From Salarchaeum japonicum_A (GTDB lineage: Archaea; Halobacteriota; Halobacteria; Halobacteriales; Halobacteriaceae): DNA of 64,000 nt. The position numbers were made by a program, and so were the translations under genes. A model generated the notes under the pieces. It saw only the letters and a program-made list of their open reading frames with translations, was not told where the DNA came from and did not search any database. The stretch is taken from the NCBI RefSeq assembly GCF_049705945.1, contig NZ_JBNAMV010000004.1, positions 248,001 through 312,000 of the forward strand, given 5' to 3'. Position 1 is the stretch's first letter, and every line of letters begins with the position of its first letter. This document shows, in pieces, positions 7,696 through 16,291 of the stretch.

Positions 7696-9075
7696 CTATA
7701 AGTACCCCAAGTCTTTCAACCGCTCCTGGGTCTGCACATCCATCTCGGCTGAATCCGACGTAATAGGACGAACCTCCATACGGTCAAAGTCCTCTTGTAA
7801 CTCCCCTGTAACAGTGTCGCGGAACTCAAACATACCCGTGGAGATATCCAACACTCCCGACTGCCCATCCCAGTGGGATTTACGCGTTAAACGGCCTTCG
7901 GCGGTTTCGTACTTTATCAGCATCGGGGTGTCGTAGGGCCCCTCAATGGCCGGAAACCACTCTTTGACGGCATGAATGCCGTTCGAATACGCGTACAGTC
8001 TGGAAGTTGTGAAGTCAGAGTTAATCCCGTCAATAGCATCAATAAAAACCGACGGGAACTCTTCGAGGGCGCTTAATTCGTCTATCTGATTACCGTCTCT
8101 TTGTCCCGGATGCTTCACCAAGAGTGGGACTTCCAAGTGTCGTTCGTGGCACCCGACATGGTGTGCCCAGATGTCAACGCTCTCCGGATACAGATGGGAT
8201 GCGTCAGCGAATCCTTCGCCGTGGTCCGACGTGACGATAATGAGCGTGTCATCGTAAGCATCTGTGTCTCGAAGCGTGTCAATGATGCTTTCGACCCGTG
8301 CATCCGCTTGTCGAATTGCACCGTCATACAGGTTCTTCGCTGTACGGACCGTTTCGTCGGAGAATTTTCCGCGGTAGTATTGCATATCGTAGGGAGCTTC
8401 TGAAGTTTCGAACAACTGGTCGAACGAAGCCCCATCAGACCAGCGGTCGTACTCCGGTTCGGGCGTATATGGGCTGTGGGCGTCCATCAGGTTCACGCAC
8501 GCGAACCAAGGGCGCTCCCTCTCCCGGATCCATTTATTCACTTCCCGTGGGATATACTTGTCCTGTGGCGGGTATCGATCCACAAGCCACGGATAGTCCC
8601 AGAACGCTTTGAGATACGCTTGGTTCAGTAGACTTCGAACGGGTGCTTCACCGGTTGCGAGGTCGAAAAGTGTAGTCTCGGCCTGCGGATCCCGAGCTTC
8701 AGGAAACGGAAGTTCGTACTCAAATGTGGCCGCCGTGTCGAACGCTTGCGGAATTGCCCAGCTGGTAAGATGTGGGTTGTAGGTGAACAAACCAGTCTGG
8801 TACGCCGTCGGAAGATTCGAAAAGACAAATTGACTCGTATCGATAGACGTCGGTGTTTCGAATGCCTGATGTTCGTACGGGTTACGTCCCGTGAACATGC
8901 TAACGTGGGAAGGGAGGCTCCACCGAGCTGAGGAGCGGGCTTCGGTGTAGATAGTCGCTGACTTCGTGAACTTTTCGAGAAACGGAGTGGTTTCGCGCTC
9001 GTATCCGTAAGCACTGACCGAGTCCCGTCGGACGGAGTCTAAGACGATGAGTAGGACGTTCGGAGGAGTGCTCAT
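7696..9075 (-). CDS. Sulfatase-fold (alkaline phosphatase superfamily) hydrolase or transferase
   Basis: A 459-residue protein with the sulfatase N-terminal block NVLLIVLDSVRRDSVSAYGY, active-site region SARWSLPSHVSMFTG, and metal-site motif VTSDHGEGF. The nucleophile position is Ser53 in S-L-P-S-H. The Arg of the formylglycine motif (C/S-X-P-X-R) is replaced by His, so a classical sulfatase mechanism is doubtful and a phospho- or glycan-modifying role is possible. The C-terminus ERLKDLGYL closely resembles the end of the PAPS-reductase-like protein at 16292-17260. It sits on the opposite strand to the GT75 gene, 39 bp away and convergent. Confidence 0.8.
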   Translation of the reverse strand: MSTPPNVLLIVLDSVRRDSVSAYGYERETTPFLEKFTKSATIYTEARSSARWSLPSHVSMFTGRNPYEHQAFETPTSIDTSQFVFSNLPTAYQTGLFTYNPHLTSWAIPQAFDTAATFEYELPFPEARDPQAETTLFDLATGEAPVRSLLNQAYLKAFWDYPWLVDRYPPQDKYIPREVNKWIRERERPWFACVNLMDAHSPYTPEPEYDRWSDGASFDQLFETSEAPYDMQYYRGKFSDETVRTAKNLYDGAIRQADARVESIIDTLRDTDAYDDTLIIVTSDHGEGFADASHLYPESVDIWAHHVGCHERHLEVPLLVKHPGQRDGNQIDELSALEEFPSVFIDAIDGINSDFTTSRLYAYSNGIHAVKEWFPAIEGPYDTPMLIKYETAEGRLTRKSHWDGQSGVLDISTGMFEFRDTVTGELQEDFDRMEVRPITSDSAEMDVQTQERLKDLGYL

Positions 9076-9251
9076 AGCTGTTAGGAGCGCTCAAATAGTG
9101 TGATCCGAGCGTTTGTACTGCGTTGAAGTCCAACCATAGTAACAATTGAAAGGGAGAGAGTATAACGATTGGGTTTACCGCCCCACATTGTTCAGAGAGG
9201 ACTTCATGGATACGTTGCGTCCGGACGACAGTATGCTACGAAGCGACCGAC

Positions 9252-10187
9252 TCACGGTATGGGACGGAGTTCGAATTCGTTATCGTTCTCAACTGATAGT
9301 ATATACGCATATATATGATAGGCATTCATTTTCCAGTTGTCTGGGTTTATCAACTGCTCCGGATACACTCTCAGCATCTTAATCAAGTACGGAAGGGCAG
9401 CCATCCTTGATTTCTCACTCGCGTCAAGGGCGACCAACAAGTAGTGCCTCGCTCGACAGTACCGATAGTAGTCCTTTCCGAAAGAATCGAACGTATCTCG
9501 GTTCCGATCAACTATCGTCTGATACCCTTCCAATTTCTCTTCGAGTGATAGCGTTCCGCTGATTTGCTTTTCGTGAATCCGATAGTTGATTGAGCGGGTG
9601 TCAGAGACGTAAATCGAGTGTCGGGATAAAAATCTGATATAGAATTCAAGGTCTATCCAATACGGTATCTCCGTCATGAAACCCCCCATCGATTCGACTA
9701 CATTGCGATTGACAACGAACCCGGAAAGCGTTCGATACACCTGGCGTCCACGCAGCAACTCTTTTAGTGGTGGCTGGAGTTCTATTTCTTCTGCGATGTC
9801 CTGAACTCCGATGACATCCCCGCTTGAGTCAACTAAATTCAGATTAGCGAACGCCCCCTCATAATCACCATTCGACAGTCCATCCATCATTGTCTGAACG
9901 TGATCCTCCGAAACGGTGTCATCGTCGTCTAATATCATTACGTATTCACCTGTTGCATAGTCTAATCCCGTGTTAAGTGCATCCCCATAGTTTTGGTGTG
10001 GGTGGTCCGTAATATGGACAAAGTTGTCTACATCAACTGATGCTCCATATTCAGAGTCGGAATCATCGATACAGATTATTTCAATATTGGAATACGATTG
10101 CGCATCAGCTGAAGCGACAGTTTCGCGGAAAATATCAGGTCGGTTATAAGTCGGGATTACTATGCTCACAAGTGGCAAGTTCGACAT
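9252..10187 (-). CDS. Glycosyltransferase family 2
   Basis: A 311-residue protein. The ATG at 10187 starts MSNLPLVSIVIPTYNRPDIF, the standard GT2 N-terminus. The nucleotide-sugar motif is YVMILDDDDTVSEDH at about residue 100. The C-terminal third is helical, with no clear membrane segment. It transfers an unknown sugar from a nucleotide donor, presumably on the cytoplasmic face onto a dolichol-linked glycan. Its base composition and codon use are richer in AT than the core genes. The 176 bp downstream to the sulfatase gene hold no convincing gene. Confidence 0.85.
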   Translation of the reverse strand: MSNLPLVSIVIPTYNRPDIFRETVASADAQSYSNIEIICIDDSDSEYGASVDVDNFVHITDHPHQNYGDALNTGLDYATGEYVMILDDDDTVSEDHVQTMMDGLSNGDYEGAFANLNLVDSSGDVIGVQDIAEEIELQPPLKELLRGRQVYRTLSGFVVNRNVVESMGGFMTEIPYWIDLEFYIRFLSRHSIYVSDTRSINYRIHEKQISGTLSLEEKLEGYQTIVDRNRDTFDSFGKDYYRYCRARHYLLVALDASEKSRMAALPYLIKMLRVYPEQLINPDNWKMNAYHIYAYILSVENDNEFELRPIP

Positions 10188-10757
10188 GGCCGAATTATGC
10201 ATACGCTCTGCAAAAGGTTTGTGACACCCGGCCCGGGTAGATAACCGACCAGAATATCCAATTAGATCAATTTCACAACTCCTTGGAAGGTAACGGATCC
10301 AGTCCACTTCCGAATATGCGGCTTAATTTACGAGACTGCGTATTCCCTGTTGTGACCGTCAAACAATATTTTGGCGCCCTGCCAAGAGTTCCCTTGTTAC
10401 TGTCGTAAACTGCATTTCAATCTTTCGCAGATTATTCTTGTCCCTATATTCAAAGACTTAATTTCGAGGAATAAAAATATATGTAGAAGTAGCTGGCGGT
10501 GGTCAAGGACTACGAGACTATTATTGCGTGTGAACTCAGAGGAGAGCAGAGTAGTCAGCGGACGCACGATTCTCAATGAGGGGGGGCTTCTTGGTGCACA
10601 CTTGCCGTCTCCGCACCCGGCTCTATCCCGTGAGTTCTCGCTTAGCTCAGAGGTATTCTCCTGGAAGTTGTCACGTCGAAAGATGTCCAGAACAACAATA
10701 GAAGCCATAAATTAAAGTGGATTATAACAAAATAAACTTGTATCGTCTTAGGATAGC
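10188..10757. other. AT-rich intergenic region without a recognisable gene
   Basis: This 570-bp stretch separates two GT2 genes on the same strand. Two overlapping frames of about 100 codons on opposite strands (around 10371-10715) match nothing I recognise and have no haloarchaeal codon bias, so I read them as non-coding or decayed sequence. The A/T-rich segments at 10456-10485 and 10704-10735 could hold promoter elements. The 10704-10735 segment lies just downstream of one frame and just upstream (in coordinates) of the GT2 stop, so it could also be its terminator. Confidence 0.5.
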
Positions 10758-11702
10758 CTACTCCGATTGCTTAATATGTTGATATAATGATTCGGCGGAA
10801 GTTTGACTCCATTTTTGAAGTGCGTCATTGGGTATCACCGATATTAGTAGCAACACATATGACTTAAGTTGAGTGGGATCTTCAGAGACTGATCTCCAGA
10901 TAAATGATCGGGCTTCGTCGAGGTCATCATCAAGAAGAGCAGCTCTTGCACGACTGTAGTCGTCAATGCTTCGTCGCTTTCGTGCTACTCTAGCAAGCTC
11001 CGGATACTGTTCAATCAATTCATTAACGGCCTTGCGTTTCTCGTTGAAGAACTGCACTCTGTTTCCGTGCGAGAGAGAGTTATCGCGAATACGATACACA
11101 GCTAGAGGGTCGTCGATTTTGACAGGAGGGTGTTCAGACTCCGCAAAAAGCCTTGTCCAGCAATGGAAATCCTCTGCAGCCTTGAGAGACTCATTGAATG
11201 GACCTTCCAATTTTTCCAGTGCGGCACGCCGTACTGCGACGGTGGGAACGCGGATACCTTCATTGAGGAAAAAGTCAACAAAATGCTGTCCGTTTTTCTT
11301 CAAATCTATTGCGGAGTGAACTTCTGTCTTCTTGCCTTCTTCAGTAGCGGTGTACCAGTCAGTATAAACAGCACACGCCTCGTGTTTCTCGAGGGCTCTA
11401 ACTCGCTTTTCTAACGAATCCGGGGGTAACCAATCATCAGCGTCGAGGAATGCGATGATGTCCCCCGAGGATTCAGTAACTCCCCGATTACGAGCGGCTG
11501 CTAATCCTTCTGGATCCTGATATACGTAGGTCGTTTTTTCCCCATCTGCTATTTGTTCAGCTTTTTTTGTCCCAGAACTGTCTACGAGAATGATCTCTGT
11601 CCTTGAGTACGTTTGATCACGAACAGAGTCAACTGCTTTGCCGAGGTATTCGTCTGTCTGGTAATTCGGAATGATTACCGAAACTGTTGGTTCGTTATTC
11701 AT
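10758..11702 (-). CDS. Glycosyltransferase family 2
   Basis: A 314-residue protein. The start is ATG 11702 (MNNEPTVSVIIPNYQTDEYL); a GTG four codons upstream is possible. The GT-A core shows IILVDSSGTKK and IIAFLDADDWLPPDS with the metal-binding DADD. The C-terminal ~100 residues are helical and charged. It is most like cytoplasmic GT2 enzymes of glycan assembly. It lies in the AT-rich island, divergent from the GT4 gene that begins 145 bp away. Donor and acceptor are unknown. Confidence 0.85.
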   Translation of the reverse strand: MNNEPTVSVIIPNYQTDEYLGKAVDSVRDQTYSRTEIILVDSSGTKKAEQIADGEKTTYVYQDPEGLAAARNRGVTESSGDIIAFLDADDWLPPDSLEKRVRALEKHEACAVYTDWYTATEEGKKTEVHSAIDLKKNGQHFVDFFLNEGIRVPTVAVRRAALEKLEGPFNESLKAAEDFHCWTRLFAESEHPPVKIDDPLAVYRIRDNSLSHGNRVQFFNEKRKAVNELIEQYPELARVARKRRSIDDYSRARAALLDDDLDEARSFIWRSVSEDPTQLKSYVLLLISVIPNDALQKWSQTSAESLYQHIKQSE

Positions 11703-11846
11703 TAATAGCTCCACTAGGGTGATTAAACCCGACTACGCATCAGACACTCTTACGGTTTTCTCAGCAACTCTCGAATCATGTTGAGCACGATGTAGTCAAC
11801 AGCCCGAAGCGCTTAACGCAGGTCATACTAAAGTGAGGGTTGACCT

Positions 11847-12938
11847 GTGGAGATATCAATTATACAGACTCGATTTGCTTCCAAAGGTGCTGGCGGCGGC
11901 GAAATCCACACCGAAAATCTAGCTCGAGCACTCCAGAGGCTAGGCCATAGTGTGGTGATACATACCTCGACACCAAAATATAGAAGGCCAGGCATTTCAG
12001 ACCTCAAAATCATAGAATATCAAGTCCCCTTCGATATTAACCCCATTGCCGAGATTATTTTAGCACAGAGAGCGTTTGACGCCACGCAAGCATCCGATGT
12101 TGCCCTCCTAACCGATGGGAGTGCGTGGAGGGCTGTCGATTTGCCTATACCCACAGTGATGGTATTCCATTTCGTGTGGCATGGGTGGTGTAACCGACAT
12201 AATCCGATTAACGATATACTATTCAAGAAACCACAATCTTTGCTCTATCGGCAGATGGAAAACAAAATAGCGGAGAAGTCTGATGCAATAATTAGCATCT
12301 CCCCGGGGATGAAAGAGGATATTCGTCGCATCGCCGACATCGAGGAAAAGATTCACTCAATACCGAATGGAGTTGATGTTGAGCGATTCCACCCAGTTGA
12401 CGAACGGTACAGCGAATTCACGGTTCACTTTCAGGGGCGGCTCGTTGAGATGAAGAATCCCGGTGTACTGATTGATGCAGTCGCGAAGTCAAACGGGACG
12501 TGGCGAGTGACAATCGGAGGGGACGGTCCACTGAGGGAGGATCTAGAAAAGCGAGCAGAGGACCTCGAAGTCGGTAGTCGAATCGAATTTCTCGGATACG
12601 TTCCCGACGACGAATTACCCGAGCGGTACGCGAAGAGCGATGTCTACGTTCTTCCGTCTTCCTACGAGGGCATGCCACTCACTGTTCTTGAGGCAGCTGC
12701 GTCGGGAACTCCGGTTGTTGCTTCACCGAGAGCAGCAACAGATTTCGTCGATTCTGAAATCGGCCGTGTAGTGGAGCCGGAACCTGACGAACTTGCGAAT
12801 GTACTGGACGACCTCTCCCGTCATCCCGATCTCGTTTCTTGCCTCGGTGAGAACGCGCGGTCGCGTGCAGAATCCTACTCGTGGTCCGCTATTGCCGAAA
12901 AATACGAGTCTCTCTTCGAAGCCCTCGTCAAGGAGTAG
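11847..12938 (+). CDS. Glycosyltransferase family 4 (GT-B fold)
   Basis: A 363-residue protein with a GTG start at 11847 preceded by a short GAGGG purine run. The N-terminal glycine-rich acceptor loop reads FASKGAGGGEIHTENLA. The C-terminal Rossmann half holds HFQGRLVEMKNPGVLIDA, FLGYVPDDELPERY and the retaining-GT motif SSYEGMPLTVLEAAASGTPV with its E-X7-E spacing. It probably adds a sugar to the growing surface glycan. Composition is AT-rich like its neighbours, which suggests the island was acquired as a unit. Confidence 0.88.
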   Translation: MEISIIQTRFASKGAGGGEIHTENLARALQRLGHSVVIHTSTPKYRRPGISDLKIIEYQVPFDINPIAEIILAQRAFDATQASDVALLTDGSAWRAVDLPIPTVMVFHFVWHGWCNRHNPINDILFKKPQSLLYRQMENKIAEKSDAIISISPGMKEDIRRIADIEEKIHSIPNGVDVERFHPVDERYSEFTVHFQGRLVEMKNPGVLIDAVAKSNGTWRVTIGGDGPLREDLEKRAEDLEVGSRIEFLGYVPDDELPERYAKSDVYVLPSSYEGMPLTVLEAAASGTPVVASPRAATDFVDSEIGRVVEPEPDELANVLDDLSRHPDLVSCLGENARSRAESYSWSAIAEKYESLFEALVKE

Positions 12939-13063
12939 GTGAAGTATACCAAAATATGAATTGACATTCACCAAGGAGTTATTGGAGTCTACGGTTATTG
13001 TTCTATTGAGTTACCTGCGGGATTATTGTCAATTCTATCAGAGTCGGAGAGTGTCGGAAAAGA

Positions 13064-13070
13064 CTTAATA
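13064..13070 (+). promoter_or_regulatory. Candidate TATA box of the FkbM gene
   Basis: CTTAATA lies about 24 bases before the ATG at 13091, the spacing expected when an archaeal transcript begins at or just before the start codon (leaderless). Confidence 0.45.
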
Positions 13071-13090
13071 TCCGCGGCACTGTTATAGAT

Positions 13091-13885
13091 ATGGTAGTAT
13101 ACTCGCTCTTGGACCGAGCTCGAAGGATTTCGAACAAGCTCGGAATTACTGGAGTTCTCGACTCGATAGGAGTTCTTGATGTCGTGTATCGGACCTATTG
13201 GCGTGTTGCATGGTGGGTGAGTAATAGTGAAAAGATCGAGTTGGAGATCGGAGACGCGCGAAGCGAATTTTGGCCAGTAGACTGGAACGATTTCCGCCAT
13301 CTGGATTCCGAATTCGAAGAAGGTATTATACGAGATGTAGTAGAGAAAACCAGCCCGAAAGACGTTTTTTGGGACGTGGGAGCCCATATCGGGATTTACA
13401 CGTGTCTCGTGGGGAGTGTCCTCGATCGGGGCGAGGTCGTTGCGTTCGAACCGAATCCAACGATGCGTCAGCGCCTCAATTCAAACGTGGCACACAATGA
13501 GCTAAGTAATGTTACAGTTCTTCCGCACGCCGTATCCGATCGCGATGAGAAAGGGGAGATGGCTGGATGGGAAGTCCAAGAAGGTGGTGACGGGACCGGA
13601 GATCCAGTAGAGCTCGTAAAGGGAGATTCGATCGCTGTTGAGAACGCCATCCCGAATCCTACAATTGTGAAGATCGACATTGAGGGAGAGGAGATCAACG
13701 CACTTCGAGGCCTCGATCGAATGTTGAATGAATCGGTGAGACTGGTCTATGTAGAGGTACATCCTGACCGGATTCAAGGAAACCCTGGAGTGGTGGAAGA
13801 ACTCCTCGTCGACGCAGGCTTCACCGACGTTCAACGATTCAAGGAAACGGACGGATCGATCTATCACGTACGTGCTGTAAAATGA
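13091..13885 (+). CDS. FkbM family methyltransferase
   Basis: A 264-residue protein. SAM-binding motif I is FWDVGAHIGIYTCLVG (about residues 97-112), followed by VVAFEPNPTMRQRL and the family signature IVKIDIEGEEINALRGL and VEVHPDR. FkbM proteins O-methylate small molecules and sugars; in glycan clusters they usually methylate a sugar hydroxyl. Here a methylated hexose or hexuronate in the N-glycan is a reasonable inference. The gene stands alone, convergent with the GT2 gene at 13910, 24 bp away. Confidence 0.85.
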   Translation: MVVYSLLDRARRISNKLGITGVLDSIGVLDVVYRTYWRVAWWVSNSEKIELEIGDARSEFWPVDWNDFRHLDSEFEEGIIRDVVEKTSPKDVFWDVGAHIGIYTCLVGSVLDRGEVVAFEPNPTMRQRLNSNVAHNELSNVTVLPHAVSDRDEKGEMAGWEVQEGGDGTGDPVELVKGDSIAVENAIPNPTIVKIDIEGEEINALRGLDRMLNESVRLVYVEVHPDRIQGNPGVVEELLVDAGFTDVQRFKETDGSIYHVRAVK

Positions 13886-13909
13886 CGGGCCGGTAGTACC
13901 GTACCTATT

Positions 13910-15052
13910 CTAATCGAAAGCTTCTCTCAGTTCGGTGTCGACTTCCCACGTTCCGTCTCCATTCCCGAGAAGTAAGTCGATACTTGCCCTGAAGAGAGAG
14001 ACCTGGGTATCGAACAGCGAATAAATCGCTTGCAGCGGCCCCAGTACGTCACGTTGACCCAGAAACACGAACACTCCGAGAAGGATAGGGATAGATAATC
14101 CCGCAATCCCGCTCACGGAGACTGCTCCCAGAGAAGCAAAGATAATCGTCGTCATCGTACACCACGGCGAGACGATCATGAACCACCAGTTGAACGGTAA
14201 CACGATTCGTCCGTAGTTCCCGCAGTTTCCGAGCGCAGCTCGGTGCTGCACTAGCAGTCGAATCAGTCCCATGCCGCGGCGGTCCTTCTGTTTTCGGCGT
14301 TTTACGAACCCGGAGTGAGAGGCTTCCTTGTACTGGACTGCGGGATCGAAAATCACCCGTTTGCCGGTTTCTCGACGAATCCGAAGTGCCAATTCTGTGT
14401 CGTCGGCGAGCGAGTTTGAATCGATGGGTAGCAGTGCGTCGTTGTCGAATGCGCTGAACGGACCGTGGAAGATGAAGGTGGAATCGAGGTGTGATTCGAG
14501 TGTCTGGATGTGCCCCTGAATCCCTCGATATCCCTCTTCGACACCGCTTCCACCGAGGACTTCGACGTTTCGACCAGTGATCGCTGCGACATCGTCGTCA
14601 GCCAAGTTCGCGGCGGCTTCCCGGAGTACGTCATTCGGGAGGTATGAGTCGCAGTCTGTCTTGACGACCATCTCGTTTTCCGCAGCGGCGTACGCGTCAT
14701 TGAGTGCGGGTGCGAGTCCCCTCCGTTCGTCTTCTTCGATGAGAGTCAGGGACGGCGCGTCAAGGTCCTTGAAGTAGTCCCGGATAATCTCACGGGTGGC
14801 ATCGTCGGACGAGTCGACGACAACGACCTCAATGTTCTCCATCGGGTAGTCGAGTTCGAGTAGGTCGTCGAGTTTCTTCTCCACGATGCGTTCCTCGTTG
14901 TAGGTGGGGAGGACGATGCTTACCATCGGTTCGGCTGGCTGTTTGTCTGCTGGCGAACCGGAGGGGCGAATCCACGCGTACAGTCCAAGATAGAGGACGT
15001 ACGGGATGGCCGTGATGACGGCGAGAACAACAGCCGCCCAAACGAGGTACAT
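13910..15052 (-). CDS. Membrane-anchored glycosyltransferase family 2
   Basis: A 380-residue protein with one N-terminal membrane segment (residues 1-27), a GT2 catalytic domain (MVSIVLPTYNEERIVEKKL; VVVDSSDDATREI; VVKTDCDSYLP; about residues 43-270) and two or three C-terminal membrane segments. KRRKQKDRRGMG is the position of the Q/R-XX-RW-type acceptor motif, but it is degenerate. The layout resembles processive or polyprenol-linked GT2 enzymes. It is on the same strand as the GT4 gene upstream (15103-16152), 50 bp away, and probably in one transcript with it. Confidence 0.85.
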   Translation of the reverse strand: MYLVWAAVVLAVITAIPYVLYLGLYAWIRPSGSPADKQPAEPMVSIVLPTYNEERIVEKKLDDLLELDYPMENIEVVVVDSSDDATREIIRDYFKDLDAPSLTLIEEDERRGLAPALNDAYAAAENEMVVKTDCDSYLPNDVLREAAANLADDDVAAITGRNVEVLGGSGVEEGYRGIQGHIQTLESHLDSTFIFHGPFSAFDNDALLPIDSNSLADDTELALRIRRETGKRVIFDPAVQYKEASHSGFVKRRKQKDRRGMGLIRLLVQHRAALGNCGNYGRIVLPFNWWFMIVSPWCTMTTIIFASLGAVSVSGIAGLSIPILLGVFVFLGQRDVLGPLQAIYSLFDTQVSLFRASIDLLLGNGDGTWEVDTELREAFD

Positions 15053-15102
15053 GCTCGTCGTTGACCCGGAATGGATTTAGACCCTGCGCATCCAGACGTG
15101 CC

Positions 15103-16152
15103 CTACGGGTCGGACGCTGAGTATACTCGTTTGAGGTGCGTCGTCACGTCATCCCAAGTGGACGGCGACCAGCTGTGTGGTTCTGCGTGGAGGGCCTCGC
15201 AGATCGCATTGGAGATCCGGAGAGGTGATCCCTCGGGCACTCCAATGACCGAGGGGTTTTCGGCCCATTCCGTCAGGGCGCCGGCCTCGCGGACGACACA
15301 CGGCGTTCCCGCTGCGAGTGCTTCAGCGACGGTCATTCCGTACGCCTCGAATTCCGAGAGCGTGACGAAGACGTCTGCACCCGCGTACAATCGGGGGAGC
15401 TTCTCCTCTGATACGTATCCGAGAAACTCGACACGCTCGCCTACCTCAGTATCTATTGCGATTCGTTCGAGTTCGTCACGATATGGTCCACTTCCCGCGA
15501 CGAGGAGGTCGAACCCGGGAAGGTCCGGGAGTGCTCGAATCACGTGTTGGACGCCTTTATACGCTTCGAGGCGCCCTACCGTCAGGAGGTACGGTCGGTC
15601 GTGCGCGTATGGCTCCGCGTTCCGGAACTGGTCGGGGTTGAGCCCGTTCGGGATGATTGTCGCTTCGATTCCGAAATCCTCCCGGAGCCGATTCCGTTCC
15701 CACTCGCTCACCGCGACTACTCGGTCTGCAGCCTGAAGGGCAAAAGAGCCGAGCGGCCGGTAGAACGAGATGAGAACGTCCCTGAAATCGCTCGCACTCC
15801 CACCGTGGTAATGTGGAGTGGCGACGAACCGTTCGTCACGGACAGCAAGCGCCGTGAAGAACACGGGGAGCGAGTGATAGTTGTGGGCGTGAACGACGTC
15901 CCCCTCCACCTGTCGTATCGACGAGACGATCCCCGGAGCGAGATGAAACGCCCCTCCGGGAGCCACGCTTCGGTGGCGTCGAATCTTGACGCCTGCTTGA
16001 CTTTCGACCGACGGACAGTCCGAACTGTAATCTGCCGTGAGAACGACGACGTCGTGACCCCGCTCCACGAACCGCTCGCTAATCTCCTGGACGTGTGTCT
16101 CCACACCTCCGCTGTTCGGTGCGTATCGAGGCGTGACCTGAATGATTTTCAT
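15103..16152 (-). CDS. Glycosyltransferase family 4
   Basis: A 349-residue protein. The ATG at 16152 begins MKIIQVTPRYAPNSGGVETH, the typical GT4 glycine-rich start. The C-terminal half contains LTVGRLEAYKGVQHVIRALP, VEFLGYVSEEKLPRLY and LSEFEAYGMTVAEALAAGTP with the E-X7-E pair. It is GC-rich, unlike the GT2/GT4 genes at 9-13 kb, so it may belong to the older core of the locus. It is divergent from the PAPS-reductase-like gene (139 bp apart). Confidence 0.88.
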   Translation of the reverse strand: MKIIQVTPRYAPNSGGVETHVQEISERFVERGHDVVVLTADYSSDCPSVESQAGVKIRRHRSVAPGGAFHLAPGIVSSIRQVEGDVVHAHNYHSLPVFFTALAVRDERFVATPHYHGGSASDFRDVLISFYRPLGSFALQAADRVVAVSEWERNRLREDFGIEATIIPNGLNPDQFRNAEPYAHDRPYLLTVGRLEAYKGVQHVIRALPDLPGFDLLVAGSGPYRDELERIAIDTEVGERVEFLGYVSEEKLPRLYAGADVFVTLSEFEAYGMTVAEALAAGTPCVVREAGALTEWAENPSVIGVPEGSPLRISNAICEALHAEPHSWSPSTWDDVTTHLKRVYSASDP

Positions 16153-16254
16153 CGTAGTTCCCTGTCGGCCAGTTCCCTGACTCTCCGCCCCGGGGCGTGA
16201 TAACAGTTTGTGAATCGAGGAGAGCGCCGTCAGTCCGTTCAACCATGAACAAAC

Positions 16255-16260
16255 CTTTAT
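16255..16260 (+). promoter_or_regulatory. Candidate TATA box of the PAPS-reductase-like operon
   Basis: CTTTAT lies about 32 bp before the ATG at 16292 in otherwise GC-rich DNA, consistent with an archaeal promoter and a very short leader. Confidence 0.35.
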
Positions 16261-16291
16261 CCTCACCACACCACCACGCCGGTAGAGTCAC

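Noticed and set aside
9146..9382. Short plus-strand frame between the sulfatase-fold gene and the GT2 gene
   Set aside because: It runs into the 3' end of the GT2 gene and has no protein-like pattern.
10371..10715. Possible 114- and 103-codon genes on opposite strands
   Set aside because: They overlap each other, have no recognisable motif, no codon bias and no clear start signal.
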